Of a stretch of 40,853 nt of DNA, positions 17,854 to 27,200 are shown piece by piece; positions within the stretch are counted from its first letter, which is position 1, and each line of letters begins with the position of its first letter. The stretch spans positions 1 to 40,853 of the forward strand of contig CAMWLY010000010.1 of NCBI GenBank assembly GCA_947175145.1, written 5' to 3'. The DNA comes from an uncultured Muribaculaceae bacterium (GTDB taxonomy: Bacteria > Bacteroidota > Bacteroidia > Bacteroidales > Muribaculaceae). The position numbers and the translations under genes are program-made. The notes beneath the pieces were generated by a model. The model searched no databases and was not told where the DNA came from. It saw only the letters and a list, made by a program, of their open reading frames with translations.

Positions 17854-18872
17854 GCAGTCAGTCTGCAACAATCCTGAAATTTTCCATTCTGGTGATTTCG
17901 ATATTGCTTATGATGATAGGCAATATCTATTTCGGCTCTGTGAGAATTGCCGCTTCCGAGGTTTCAGAAATTCTTGCATCGGGCTCTGTTGCCGATTCTC
18001 CATATTCATATATTATATTCAACAGCCGCATTCCGCAGATGCTCACTGCTATACTTACAGGAGCGGGATTAAGCGTATCAGGACTCATGCTTCAGGTGGC
18101 ATTTCGCAATCCGCTTGCCGGACCATCGATTCTCGGTGTGACCTCAGGAGCTTCGCTTGGCGTGGCATTGGTTATTCTCGGTTTGGGAGGCAGCCTTGGT
18201 GCCGCGGGAATGCAATGGGGCGGTTACACTGCAGTGATTGCCGGAGCATTAATTGGCAGTCTGTCGGTTATGGCTGTGCTGCTCATGTTTTCTACCTGGC
18301 TACGCAATGCTCTGCTTCTTCTTATTACCGGCATAATGGTCGGTTATCTCACTTCTTCAATCATCACATTGCTGAATTTCACGGCGACCACAGAGGGTGT
18401 GCATAATTACACCATGTGGGGAATGGGTAATTTTAACGGTGTATCTTGGAATGACATGCCGCTCTTTTCCACCCTTACAATTTTGGGGTTGGTTTTCGCT
18501 ATTCTGATGGTCAAGCCACTGAATATAATTCAACTCGGTCCTCGATACGCCGCCGGTCTCGGTATTGATATGAAACGCGTGAGAAACAAATTGCTTATAG
18601 CCACCGGTATTCTCACCGCAGTGGCAACCGCGTATTGCGGTCCGGTATCATTTATCGGACTCAGTGTGCCACATATAGCACGCATGATCATGCGCACTGC
18701 CAATCAGCGGATACTCGTGCCGGCTTCTATGCTTGGCGGGGCATCTGTTGGACTGCTCTGCAATCTGCTCTGCGTAATTCCTCAATCCACCACTCTCCCT
18801 CTCAATGGAGTGACACCGCTTGTAGGCGTGCCGGTAATAATCTATGTAATTTTAAAGGGAAGAAGAAAATAA
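17850..18872 (+). CDS. btuC: Cobalamin ABC transporter permease (BtuC, FecCD family)
   Basis: This 340-residue inner-membrane protein belongs to the FecCD/BtuC family. Family text is visible: FNSRIPQMLTAILTGAGLSVSGLMLQVAFRNPLAGPSILGVTSGAS near the N-terminus, and GPVSFIGLSVPHIARMI in the C-terminal part, which includes the coupling helix to the ATPase. About ten transmembrane segments fill the length. Two copies would form the import channel with two BtuD subunits. The ATG overlaps the btuF stop by four bases, and btuD follows nine bases later. Confidence 0.92.
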   Translation: MSSQSATILKFSILVISILLMMIGNIYFGSVRIAASEVSEILASGSVADSPYSYIIFNSRIPQMLTAILTGAGLSVSGLMLQVAFRNPLAGPSILGVTSGASLGVALVILGLGGSLGAAGMQWGGYTAVIAGALIGSLSVMAVLLMFSTWLRNALLLLITGIMVGYLTSSIITLLNFTATTEGVHNYTMWGMGNFNGVSWNDMPLFSTLTILGLVFAILMVKPLNIIQLGPRYAAGLGIDMKRVRNKLLIATGILTAVATAYCGPVSFIGLSVPHIARMIMRTANQRILVPASMLGGASVGLLCNLLCVIPQSTTLPLNGVTPLVGVPVIIYVILKGRRK

Positions 18873-18881
18873 AGCTAAATC

Positions 18882-19667
18882 ATGACACATCAAAATCGGA
18901 TAGAAATAATAGACCTTATAACCGGCTATAAATCACGCTCCGGAACCAAGGTTATTTCCGGTCCTCTCTGTGCTTCGGTTCCTTCCGGCTGTCTGACTTC
19001 CCTTTTAGGTCCCAATGGAGCGGGTAAATCCACACTGCTCCGCACTATAACAGGTTTTCAGCGTCCTATTTCGGGCAAAGTAATCATAGAGGGTGTGGAT
19101 ATTTCTAAATACAATGCTAATTCATTGGCAAAACACATTGCTGTGGTACTTACTGAAAAACCGGAAATAGATGATTTGCGAACAGAGGAGATGATTGCTA
19201 TGGGTCGCGCGCCCTACACCGGGTTTTGGGGTAATCTCAGTGAAGCAGACCATCAGATAGTAGCCAAGGCCATGAATATTACAGGTATCGGCAATTTGGC
19301 CGGCAGATTTATCTCTGACCTGAGTGATGGTGAGCGGCAGAAGGTTATGATAGCTAAAGCACTCGCGCAGCAGACAGATGTAATCCTTCTCGACGAGCCT
19401 ACGGCTTTTCTTGATTTCCCGAGCAAAGTAGATATAATGCGTTTGCTCAGCAACATAGCCCTACAAGAAGGGAAAACCATCATAGTATCCACACATGATT
19501 TGGATATAGCGCTGCATTTAAGTCATAACATTATGCTTCTTGACAGCGAACACGGACTTACTTTCGATTCCCGCGAATCTATAATTTCAAAAGGTGATTT
19601 GCGCCGATATTTCCCTCAATCCGGCATAGATATCGATACCCGCTCGGGGCGAGTTTCGGTGATTTGA
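18882..19667 (+). CDS. btuD: Cobalamin ABC transporter ATP-binding protein (BtuD)
   Basis: This 261-residue ATPase has every motif of an active ABC subunit: Walker A GPNGAGKST (43-51), signature LSDGERQ, Walker B VILLDEPTAFLD and the switch His in VSTHDLD. It resembles FepC/BtuD-type importers. It energises import through BtuC and is the last gene of the riboswitch operon. No clear terminator follows: only 22 bases separate its stop from the next ATG, and those bases contain a TAATTTTG promoter element. Confidence 0.92.
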   Translation: MTHQNRIEIIDLITGYKSRSGTKVISGPLCASVPSGCLTSLLGPNGAGKSTLLRTITGFQRPISGKVIIEGVDISKYNANSLAKHIAVVLTEKPEIDDLRTEEMIAMGRAPYTGFWGNLSEADHQIVAKAMNITGIGNLAGRFISDLSDGERQKVMIAKALAQQTDVILLDEPTAFLDFPSKVDIMRLLSNIALQEGKTIIVSTHDLDIALHLSHNIMLLDSEHGLTFDSRESIISKGDLRRYFPQSGIDIDTRSGRVSVI

Positions 19668-19677
19668 ATTTGTTTTG

Positions 19678-19685
19678 TAATTTTG
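19678..19685 (+). promoter_or_regulatory. TAnnTTTG element just before the GT2 gene
   Basis: TAATTTTG ends five bases before the annotated ATG at 19690. With the usual distance the transcript would begin within a few bases of that ATG, so the gene would be nearly leaderless, or the element is accidental. No well-spaced -33 TTTG is seen. Confidence 0.35.
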
Positions 19686-19689
19686 GAGC

Positions 19690-20676
19690 ATGATTAGCTC
19701 CGCATCTTCACACTCAGAAAATAAATACGGCAATCAAAATCCTGAATTTACAGTCGTAATTCCTGTATATAATAGAGCGAATCTGATAGAACGCTCTCTT
19801 GACAGCGCATTCGCTCAGACATACCGTCCGCTTCGGGTTATAGTAGTGGACAACAATTCTACAGACAATACAAACGATGTTGTGAGTCGGTGGCAGGCAA
19901 CTCACCGTGACAACCCCGACTTCCGTCTTGACTTATATCACGAGCCGACTCCCGGTGCATGCGCAGCGCGCAACCGCGGGCTGCAAGAGGTAACATCGGA
20001 TTATGTATATTTCTTTGATTCCGACGATGAGATGTGTCCTGATCTGGCCCGGACAGCTATGCGCGAAGCCGCTGAATCCAAGGCCGACATTATCATCTGG
20101 AAGTCGGGCATTATGAGTAGGAGCGGCAAAGCGCGACCCTCAAGAATTACTGCAGAGAGCTATTTAAAACAGCATTTCATTTACTCGATACTATCCACAC
20201 AGCGGTATATGGCCCGCACATCTCTGGTGCGCGAAGTGGGTGGCTGGAATAATGACGCCCGCGTATGGAATGACTGGGAACTCGGCATCAGATTGCTTTT
20301 ATCAAACCCCACTATAAGTATAGTACCAAAAATTCTGGCAATAATCCACCCTCAGAAAGAATCAATCACCGGCACAAGCTATCTGAATAATAAAGGCAAG
20401 TGGGACAATACTCTCGATATTGCGGAGCAAATAATACGCGAGGCTGAATCCGAATCGGGAGAGACCATGTATTCCGCAAGACTTCTGCTGGCATACCGAC
20501 GCGTAAACCTCGGTGCGCATTATCACCGGGAGGGAGATGCGCAGAGAGGCCTAAGTCAGTTCAAGACAGCTCTCGGCGATTCAACATTAAGTAAAAAGCA
20601 TCGCGCGGCCCTGAAGCTGTGCTATCATTACACTCGCTTCGGAGGCCGCGCGGCATATCTTCTGCTTTCGCTCTAA
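19690..20676 (+). CDS. Family 2 glycosyltransferase
   Basis: This 328-residue protein starts its GT-A domain at FTVVIPVYNRANLIERSLDSA (20-40), with the nucleotide-binding VVDNNSTDNT (52-61) and the metal-binding DSD at 110-112. There is no C-terminal membrane anchor. GT2 enzymes use UDP- or similar activated sugars to build surface polysaccharides, and donor and acceptor cannot be predicted. No polysaccharide genes lie beside it. Its stop codon directly abuts the stop of the convergent EF-G-like gene (TAATTA) with no spacer. The start could be nearly leaderless given the promoter element just upstream. Confidence 0.88.
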   Translation: MISSASSHSENKYGNQNPEFTVVIPVYNRANLIERSLDSAFAQTYRPLRVIVVDNNSTDNTNDVVSRWQATHRDNPDFRLDLYHEPTPGACAARNRGLQEVTSDYVYFFDSDDEMCPDLARTAMREAAESKADIIIWKSGIMSRSGKARPSRITAESYLKQHFIYSILSTQRYMARTSLVREVGGWNNDARVWNDWELGIRLLLSNPTISIVPKILAIIHPQKESITGTSYLNNKGKWDNTLDIAEQIIREAESESGETMYSARLLLAYRRVNLGAHYHREGDAQRGLSQFKTALGDSTLSKKHRAALKLCYHYTRFGGRAAYLLLSL

Positions 20677-22833
20677 TTACTCTTCATTCTGAGTAGCAGC
20701 GTATTCCTTGAGGAGCTTATCCTGCACATCGCCTGGCACAAGCTCATAATCGGCAAATTTCATTGAGAAGCTTCCGCGACCACCGGTGATTGAGCTCAGT
20801 GTGGTAGCATAGCTTGACATCTCTTTGAGGGGAACCTTGGCATTGAGTTTCTCGATACCATGCTCGGATTCGGTGCCCATGATAAGACCGCGGCGACCAT
20901 TGAGGTCACTCATCACATCACCCATCATATCGCCGGGAGTCAGAACCTCTACATCATATACCGGTTCAAGAATCTTCGGGTTGGCCTGACGGAATGCTTC
21001 ACTAAACGCATTGCGACCTGCCAGACGGAATGAAATTTCATTGGAATCCACCGGGTGCATCTTGCCGTCATAAATCATCACTCGCACATCGCGGGCGTAA
21101 GAACCGGTCAGCGGGCCCTGCTCCATGCGGTCCATCAGACCTTTTACAATTGCCGGAATGAAGCGTGCATCGATTGATCCACCGACTGTGCAGTCATAAA
21201 CTACCAGCTTACCACCCCATTCCAATGGGATTTCCTGCTTGTCGCGAATCTTAAGCTTGAATTCCTGACTTCCGAATTTGTAACCCTCCGGTTCGGGCAT
21301 ACCCTCAGTATAAGGCTCGATGATCAGATGCACCTCACCGAACTGGCCGGAACCACCGGACTGCTTTTTGTGGCGATAATCAGCGCGCGCGGCTTTGGTT
21401 ATGGTCTCGCGATAAGGAATGCGCATCTCCTCAAATGTGATGGGAAGCTTCTCATTGTTCTCAATGCGCCATTTGAGTGTGCGCAGATGGAATTCACCCT
21501 GTCCCTTCACCAGAGTCTGCTTAAGCTCCTTGCTCTGCTCTACAACCCAGGTCGGATCTTCCTCACGCATTCTGCTGAGTATAGAGGCGAGTTTCTCGGC
21601 ATCACCTTCATTGACAGGCTTGATTGCCCTGACATATTTGGGAGCAGGATATTTTATGAAGTCAAACTGATAATCGCAACCCTTGGCATCGAGAGTATTG
21701 CCGGTGCGCACATCCTTGAGTTTCACGCTTGCGCCTATATCTCCGGCTTCGAGAGTATCGACCGGTGTTCGCATCTGACCGCAAACGGTAAATATCTGTG
21801 CGAGTCTTTCCTTGCCACCGCGTGTCATATTCTCAAGATCCGCTCCGGCCTTAAGTGTGCCGCTCATCACCTTGAAGTAGCTGACCTCACCGATATGCGG
21901 TTCAACCGAGGTCTTGAAGAAGAATACCGAGAGAGGACCATCTGCCAGAGGCTTAACCTCAACACCCGATGTGGTCACAGGTGCCGGCATGTCGCTGACG
22001 AACGGGCAGACATTGCCGAGGAATTCCATTATGCGGCGAACACCCATATCCTTGGCACCCGATACGCATACCACCGGATATATGTCGCGATTCACAAGAC
22101 CCTTGCGGATACCCATGCGCAGTTCATCTTCGGTCAGAGGTTCGTCACCGAAGAATTTCTCCATGAGAGTTTCATCATTTTCGGCGGCAGCCTCTACAAG
22201 CTTCTGGTTCAATTCACGCGCACGATCCATCTCTTCGGCAGGTATATCCGAAATTGTCGGAACACCACCGTCGGGACCCCATTCATACTTCTTCATCAGA
22301 AGCACGTCAATCATCGAGTGGAAACCGGGACCGGATTCCAGGGGATACTGAATCTGAACAACTTTTGAACCGAAGTTCTCCACAAGCTGTTCAACTGCAT
22401 TTTCATAATCGGCATTGTCACCGTCTATTTTATTTACGGCGAAAATCACAGGTTTCTGCAGAGTGGCTGTGGTGCGGAATATATTCTGGGTACCTACCTC
22501 TACACCCTGAGCGGCATCTACAAGAATCAATCCCATGTCGCAAACACCGAGGGCTGTATAGGCATTGCCTACGAAATCATCAGCTCCCGGGCAGTCTATA
22601 ATATTGAGTTTCTTTCCATTGAACTCAGCATTGAAAACAGTGGAGAACACAGAATAACCATATTCCTTCTCTACGGGGAAATAGTCAGACACTGTGTTGC
22701 CGGCATCAATTGTGCCGCGACGTTTTATTACACCACACTCGAAAATCATTGATTCAGCGAGTGTGGTTTTCCCGGAGCCCTTGGATCCCAACAGGGCAAT
22801 GTTTTTGATTTCGTTAGACTTGTAAATCTTCAT
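20677..22833 (-). CDS. fusA2: Elongation factor G paralogue (EF-G2-like) lacking the catalytic His
   Basis: This 718-residue protein has the full EF-G domain order. The GTPase domain (about 1-280) has P-loop GSKGSGKTT (16-24) and NKID, and domains II to V follow (for example RADYRHKKQSGGSGQFGEV in domain IV). Two features mark it as a paralogue and not the housekeeping EF-G. The switch II motif, normally DTPGHVDF, reads DCPGADDF (80-87), so the GTP-hydrolysing His is Ala84. Switch I RGITI is replaced by YGYSV. In Bacteroides thetaiotaomicron an EF-G2 without GTPase activity has been reported to support translation under carbon limitation and gut colonisation, and this gene looks like that class. 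It is probably monocistronic and stands outside any ribosomal protein cluster. Confidence 0.88.
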   Translation of the reverse strand: MKIYKSNEIKNIALLGSKGSGKTTLAESMIFECGVIKRRGTIDAGNTVSDYFPVEKEYGYSVFSTVFNAEFNGKKLNIIDCPGADDFVGNAYTALGVCDMGLILVDAAQGVEVGTQNIFRTTATLQKPVIFAVNKIDGDNADYENAVEQLVENFGSKVVQIQYPLESGPGFHSMIDVLLMKKYEWGPDGGVPTISDIPAEEMDRARELNQKLVEAAAENDETLMEKFFGDEPLTEDELRMGIRKGLVNRDIYPVVCVSGAKDMGVRRIMEFLGNVCPFVSDMPAPVTTSGVEVKPLADGPLSVFFFKTSVEPHIGEVSYFKVMSGTLKAGADLENMTRGGKERLAQIFTVCGQMRTPVDTLEAGDIGASVKLKDVRTGNTLDAKGCDYQFDFIKYPAPKYVRAIKPVNEGDAEKLASILSRMREEDPTWVVEQSKELKQTLVKGQGEFHLRTLKWRIENNEKLPITFEEMRIPYRETITKAARADYRHKKQSGGSGQFGEVHLIIEPYTEGMPEPEGYKFGSQEFKLKIRDKQEIPLEWGGKLVVYDCTVGGSIDARFIPAIVKGLMDRMEQGPLTGSYARDVRVMIYDGKMHPVDSNEISFRLAGRNAFSEAFRQANPKILEPVYDVEVLTPGDMMGDVMSDLNGRRGLIMGTESEHGIEKLNAKVPLKEMSSYATTLSSITGGRGSFSMKFADYELVPGDVQDKLLKEYAATQNEE

Positions 22834-22886
22834 GGATATTATGAATTTTAAGTTCTAAATTTCCGCATTGCATTTTCCGGAGTTGA

Positions 22887-22909
22887 CTTATGTCCGGTCG
22901 GACAATAAG
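22887..22909. promoter_or_regulatory. Imperfect dyad between divergent fusA2-like and hemW genes
   Basis: CTTATGTCCG-GT-CGGACAATAAG is a near palindrome with one bulged base. It sits 54 bases upstream of the EF-G-like start and 128 bases before hemW, so it could be an operator or a leader hairpin. The rest of 22834-23036 is AT-rich and shows no full TAnnTTTG element. Confidence 0.3.
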
Positions 22910-23036
22910 CATTTCTCCGTTTACACTTTGCTTGATTGAGGTTGCAATTTATAAAATAAGGAGCAAAATCAAAACATTTCAATATATGTTGTGCAACATT
23001 TTATTATCATTGTCGGTTCTTAAAGTACTATAACTT

Positions 23037-24155
23037 ATGGCAGGCATTTATATCCACATACCTTTTTGCAGCCGCAAGTGTATTTATTGCGACTTCTATT
23101 CCGTTGGCTCAAGACTTGCCGACTGGTCTGCATATATCGATGCGCTGCTCTCCGAGGCCAAAAACCGAATCAAACCCGCCCGCTATAATACTATATATAT
23201 AGGTGGCGGCACACCTTCATTGATTCCTGCCGAGGAGTTCTCCAGGCTCTTGTCGGGCATTCTGAAACTAAATACCGGAAAGCCGGAGGAAATAACTATC
23301 GAAGTTAATCCCGATGATGTCACTCCGGCACTCGCCCTCAGATGGAAGCAATCAGGTGTGACCCGCGTAAGCATGGGGGTGCAGACCCTGATTGATTCGG
23401 AACTTAACACCATCGGCCGCCGGCACACTGCCGCTCAGGCACGAAACGCATTTAATATTTTAAGGCCTTTATTCAATAATATCAGCCTTGATGTCATATT
23501 CGGATTGCCGGGCCAGACTCTTGATACTTGGGAAGAGACTATTACCGAAATTATCAAAATGCGACCCGAACATATTTCAGCTTATTCTCTGATGTATGAG
23601 GAGCAAACCGCCATAACCCGAATGCTTAATCAAGGCAAAATTTCCGAAACTCCGGAATGCGACTCCGAAAAAATGTTTGAGTTATTATGCACAAGCATCT
23701 CCGGGGCCGGTTATGAGCATTATGAAATATCAAATTATGCTCTCCCGGGCCATCGCAGTCTTCATAATTCCTCATATTGGAGCGGAGAACCATACATTGG
23801 ATTAGGACCGGGTGCTCATTCTTACGATGGCCGGATGAAAAGAATCGCGAACAAACCCGACTTTAGGCAATATATTGCCTATTGGAAAGATCAAACCGGA
23901 GAAATGCCCACGGAAGTTGAAGAACTGACCGGCAATGAACTCCGCGAAGAAATGATTATGACAAGGCTGCGAACACGCGAAGGATTAAATTTGCAGGAAT
24001 TTGGCTCGCAATTTGGAACTGAAGCTGTTGTGGCGCTCAGACGCAAAGTAGCGCCATTTCTGACACTCGGTCATGCAGAACTTGTCAATGACAGATTAGC
24101 TCTCACACAATCAGGAATTTTAATTTCAGACACGATAATCTCGGGATTATTCTGA
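23037..24155 (+). CDS. hemW: HemW-like radical SAM haem chaperone
   Basis: This 372-residue protein has the radical SAM cluster motif CSRKCIYC (Cys11, Cys15, Cys18) immediately after the start. The SAM-binding GGGTPS follows, then IEVNPDDV, VSMGVQT and FGLPGQT, and a C-terminal HemW domain (LRTREGLNL). It was long named oxygen-independent coproporphyrinogen oxidase. HemN proper has a longer N-terminus and extra residues, so this short form is HemW, which binds haem and delivers it to haem proteins. It has no operon partner here. No terminator is obvious in the 126 bases after it. Confidence 0.92.
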   Translation: MAGIYIHIPFCSRKCIYCDFYSVGSRLADWSAYIDALLSEAKNRIKPARYNTIYIGGGTPSLIPAEEFSRLLSGILKLNTGKPEEITIEVNPDDVTPALALRWKQSGVTRVSMGVQTLIDSELNTIGRRHTAAQARNAFNILRPLFNNISLDVIFGLPGQTLDTWEETITEIIKMRPEHISAYSLMYEEQTAITRMLNQGKISETPECDSEKMFELLCTSISGAGYEHYEISNYALPGHRSLHNSSYWSGEPYIGLGPGAHSYDGRMKRIANKPDFRQYIAYWKDQTGEMPTEVEELTGNELREEMIMTRLRTREGLNLQEFGSQFGTEAVVALRRKVAPFLTLGHAELVNDRLALTQSGILISDTIISGLF

Positions 24156-24215
24156 GCGTAAGCAATCCAACCCCGATACCCAACAATTGTTATTAGGAAA
24201 ATTCATTTTAAATGA

Positions 24216-24223
24216 TATATTTG
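24216..24223 (+). promoter_or_regulatory. Bacteroidetes -7 element for the large secreted protein
   Basis: TATATTTG matches TAnnTTTG, 58 bases before the ATG at 24282, giving a leader of about 50 bases. A -33 box at the ideal spacing is not evident. Confidence 0.5.
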
Positions 24224-24281
24224 CAGCAATTCAACAACCAATTCACCTGCATCTTATTAATAAGTAATTGATTTAGAATTT

Positions 24282-27200
24282 ATGAAACGATATTTAACTC
24301 ACACATCAGCGGGGTTGCTGATTGTGGCGAGCGCTGCATTGCATGCAGCTATCGGCAATCCTCCCCCTGTATCCACGCGCTCGGAACGCACGTCAAGTGC
24401 ATCTCTTCCCACGGCACCGGCCGAAAACAGTTTTTTCAACCAATTGCCGGTACTGAGCACCAATGGCATTCAGTCAACCAAATTCAGGGTGTCAGCCCGT
24501 GAAGCCGGACAATCGTCACCGGAGATATATGGTGTCGTGGTTAACGCTTCTGCTCAAACCTCTTACGGCCTCAAGAGAATCCCGACCAGCGAAGGCGAGG
24601 ATTTTATCTCGGTAGCCGGATCGGCAAGCACATACAGCAATGTCACATCAGGCACCGAATCCGACGGCATCATATATTTCAATAACCTTGTGTCACGCTA
24701 TGGCACACTTTATTGCTCATATTACGGTGCTTTTGACATGGACTCAGGCCAGATGCTCGCAAGAAGCCAAAGTCCGGAGATGATATACTCGGCCCGCGAC
24801 ATGGCAACTGACCCTCTCACCGGTGACATGTACGGCTGTTTTATCAAGACTAATGCCGGAGCAAGTTATGTTCTGGCTCGTGTGGAGTATGAGTATTCCA
24901 ACGGCCAGTTTACCGGTTTCAAGAGAGATGCCATCTGCGACCTCGACAACCTGCTGACAGCCCTGTTTTTTACCGCTGACGGCCAGCTGTGGGGCATTGA
25001 CCTCATCACCGACAAGGATGAGAACAATAAGGAGTATACCAAGAGTGCCACTCTCTATAAGATAGACAAGCAAACCGGCGCTATGACAGAAGTCGGGGAA
25101 ACAGGAGCCAAACCCTATTATGTTTCCTCAGCATGCTGCGATGTCTACAACACCGGCACTGTATACTGGTCTGTTAAAGATATCGACAATGTGGGTTCGC
25201 TCTATACTGTCGATACCACAACAGGAGCAGCTACAAAACTTTTCGATTTCCCGAAAAATGAAGAGGTTGTCGGCATGTTCGTGAAAAGCCGCCCCGGTGC
25301 CAATGCTCCTGCCACTCCGGCCAATGCCGCTATGAATTTCCCTGAAGGAGGTCTCTCCGGCACAGTGACATTCGATATACCCGCAGAACTTCAAGGCGGA
25401 GAAGCAGCCAATGGTGAAGTGGACTGGAAAGTCTTCTGCGCCGGCGCTGAACTCGGCAGCGGGAAAGGTGAATACGGAAAACCTGCCGTATGCAACCTGA
25501 CCATAAGCACACCCGGTTACTACCAATTCGATATTCGACTCTATAATGAGGGCGGCAAAAGCTCCAAAGCCAGTGTAACCGGTTATATCGGTTCCGGAGT
25601 GCCTGAAACACCCGATCCTACAGCGAAACTCGCAGATGGCCTGATAAAAGTAGAGTGGGATGCAATAACCAAAGCTGCCTATGACCGAGGCTATGTAAAT
25701 GCCGAGGCCATGACTTATACCGTAACTCGCTATCCTGACAAGACTGTAGTTTGTGAAGGTACCTCAGAGACAAATTACACTGAAAATATTCCGGCTGATG
25801 CTTCTTTCGGCTATTATTCTTATGGTGTTACCGCCAACGATGGCAGAGCTACTTCACCCGAAGGAAAATCGGGCAATGTAGTATTCGGTGTGATAAACCT
25901 CCCTTACCTCGAGCCGTTTGATGATACTTCACTTATCAGTGTTGTAGATAATTTAAGCAAGGGAGTATATCCTGTATTTGATCTTGACGGATCAACTTTA
26001 GGCACCTGGTATGTACATTCAGGCGACATGGCTGCTACATGCTCCACAGGATTCGGCGACGAAAACAGCTGGCTGATAACTCCGGCCATAAGACTTGAAG
26101 CCGGGAAAAGCTATACTCTCAGCTTCGACGCATGGACATCTTTTGTATCAGACAACAAACACTCGGAGCTGAAGATCATGCTCGGTAACGCACAGAACCC
26201 CGATGGCATGACCGAAGTGATTATGCCTGTAACCGAAATACTTGACCTTAAAGCCAACAAAGGCTTCAAGGCTATGGACTTCAATGTGGCTTCTGATGGC
26301 GTGTATTATTTCGGTATCCAATGCTGCACAAAAAATGGTGGTGCGCAAGTATTTATCGACAATCTTCAGATTGAGGAGACTCCGGAGGCAGGCATTCCCG
26401 GCCCGGTAGCCGAGGTTAAACTCACTGCGCCTGCCGGTTCTCTCAATGCCACACTCAGCGGCAAAGCTCCTGTGATCGATAATCGGGGCTTGTCTATGAC
26501 AGATGCCATGACTATTGAGGCTATCTCGAATGGTGAGGTTATCGCCACTCAGAATAATATTGTTCCCGGTGCCAAAGTCAGCTTCAATGTGTCAGGCACC
26601 AAGGGTGGTGAAGCATCATTTGGAATGCGCGCACGCAATCAGAATGGCACAGGTCGCACAGTCTCGGCAAGTTGCTATCTGGGTTTCTACGCTCCGCGTG
26701 AACCGGCCAATGTGAAGATTACACGCAATGATTCAGGTAAATCATTTACCATAAAATGGGATGCACCCACTCAGGATATCAAGTGGAACACTCTCTCATC
26801 ATCTGATCTGACATATAAGATTCTCGGTGCAGCTCAAGATGGCTCAACTGCTGTTTTGGTTGACAATATCCCCGGAAATACTCTTCAGACCACTTTTACT
26901 GACCCCTCGGTTGATTTCAACGGTACACAGAAATTTGTGAACTATGGTGTTGTGGCTGTCAGCAATGGCGGCATGAGTTCGGTAAGCATTTCAAATGTGC
27001 TGCCGGTTGGTGCAGCATACCCGACTCCTTACAAAGATTCTTTCAGCGCAGAACCCACCGGTATATATAATTCAAACATGGGCAGTCCGATGGGCGAATG
27101 GTATAACCTCGATGATGCGATGATGGCTCACAATAATGTTACCTCACAAGATGGTGACAACGGCTATATCGGCTACTTTGCTTCGACATGGGGCACCCAG

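Noticed and set aside
21328-22368. 346-residue plus-strand ORF
   Set aside because: It lies wholly opposite the EF-G paralogue and has no recognisable domains; it is a codon-bias shadow.
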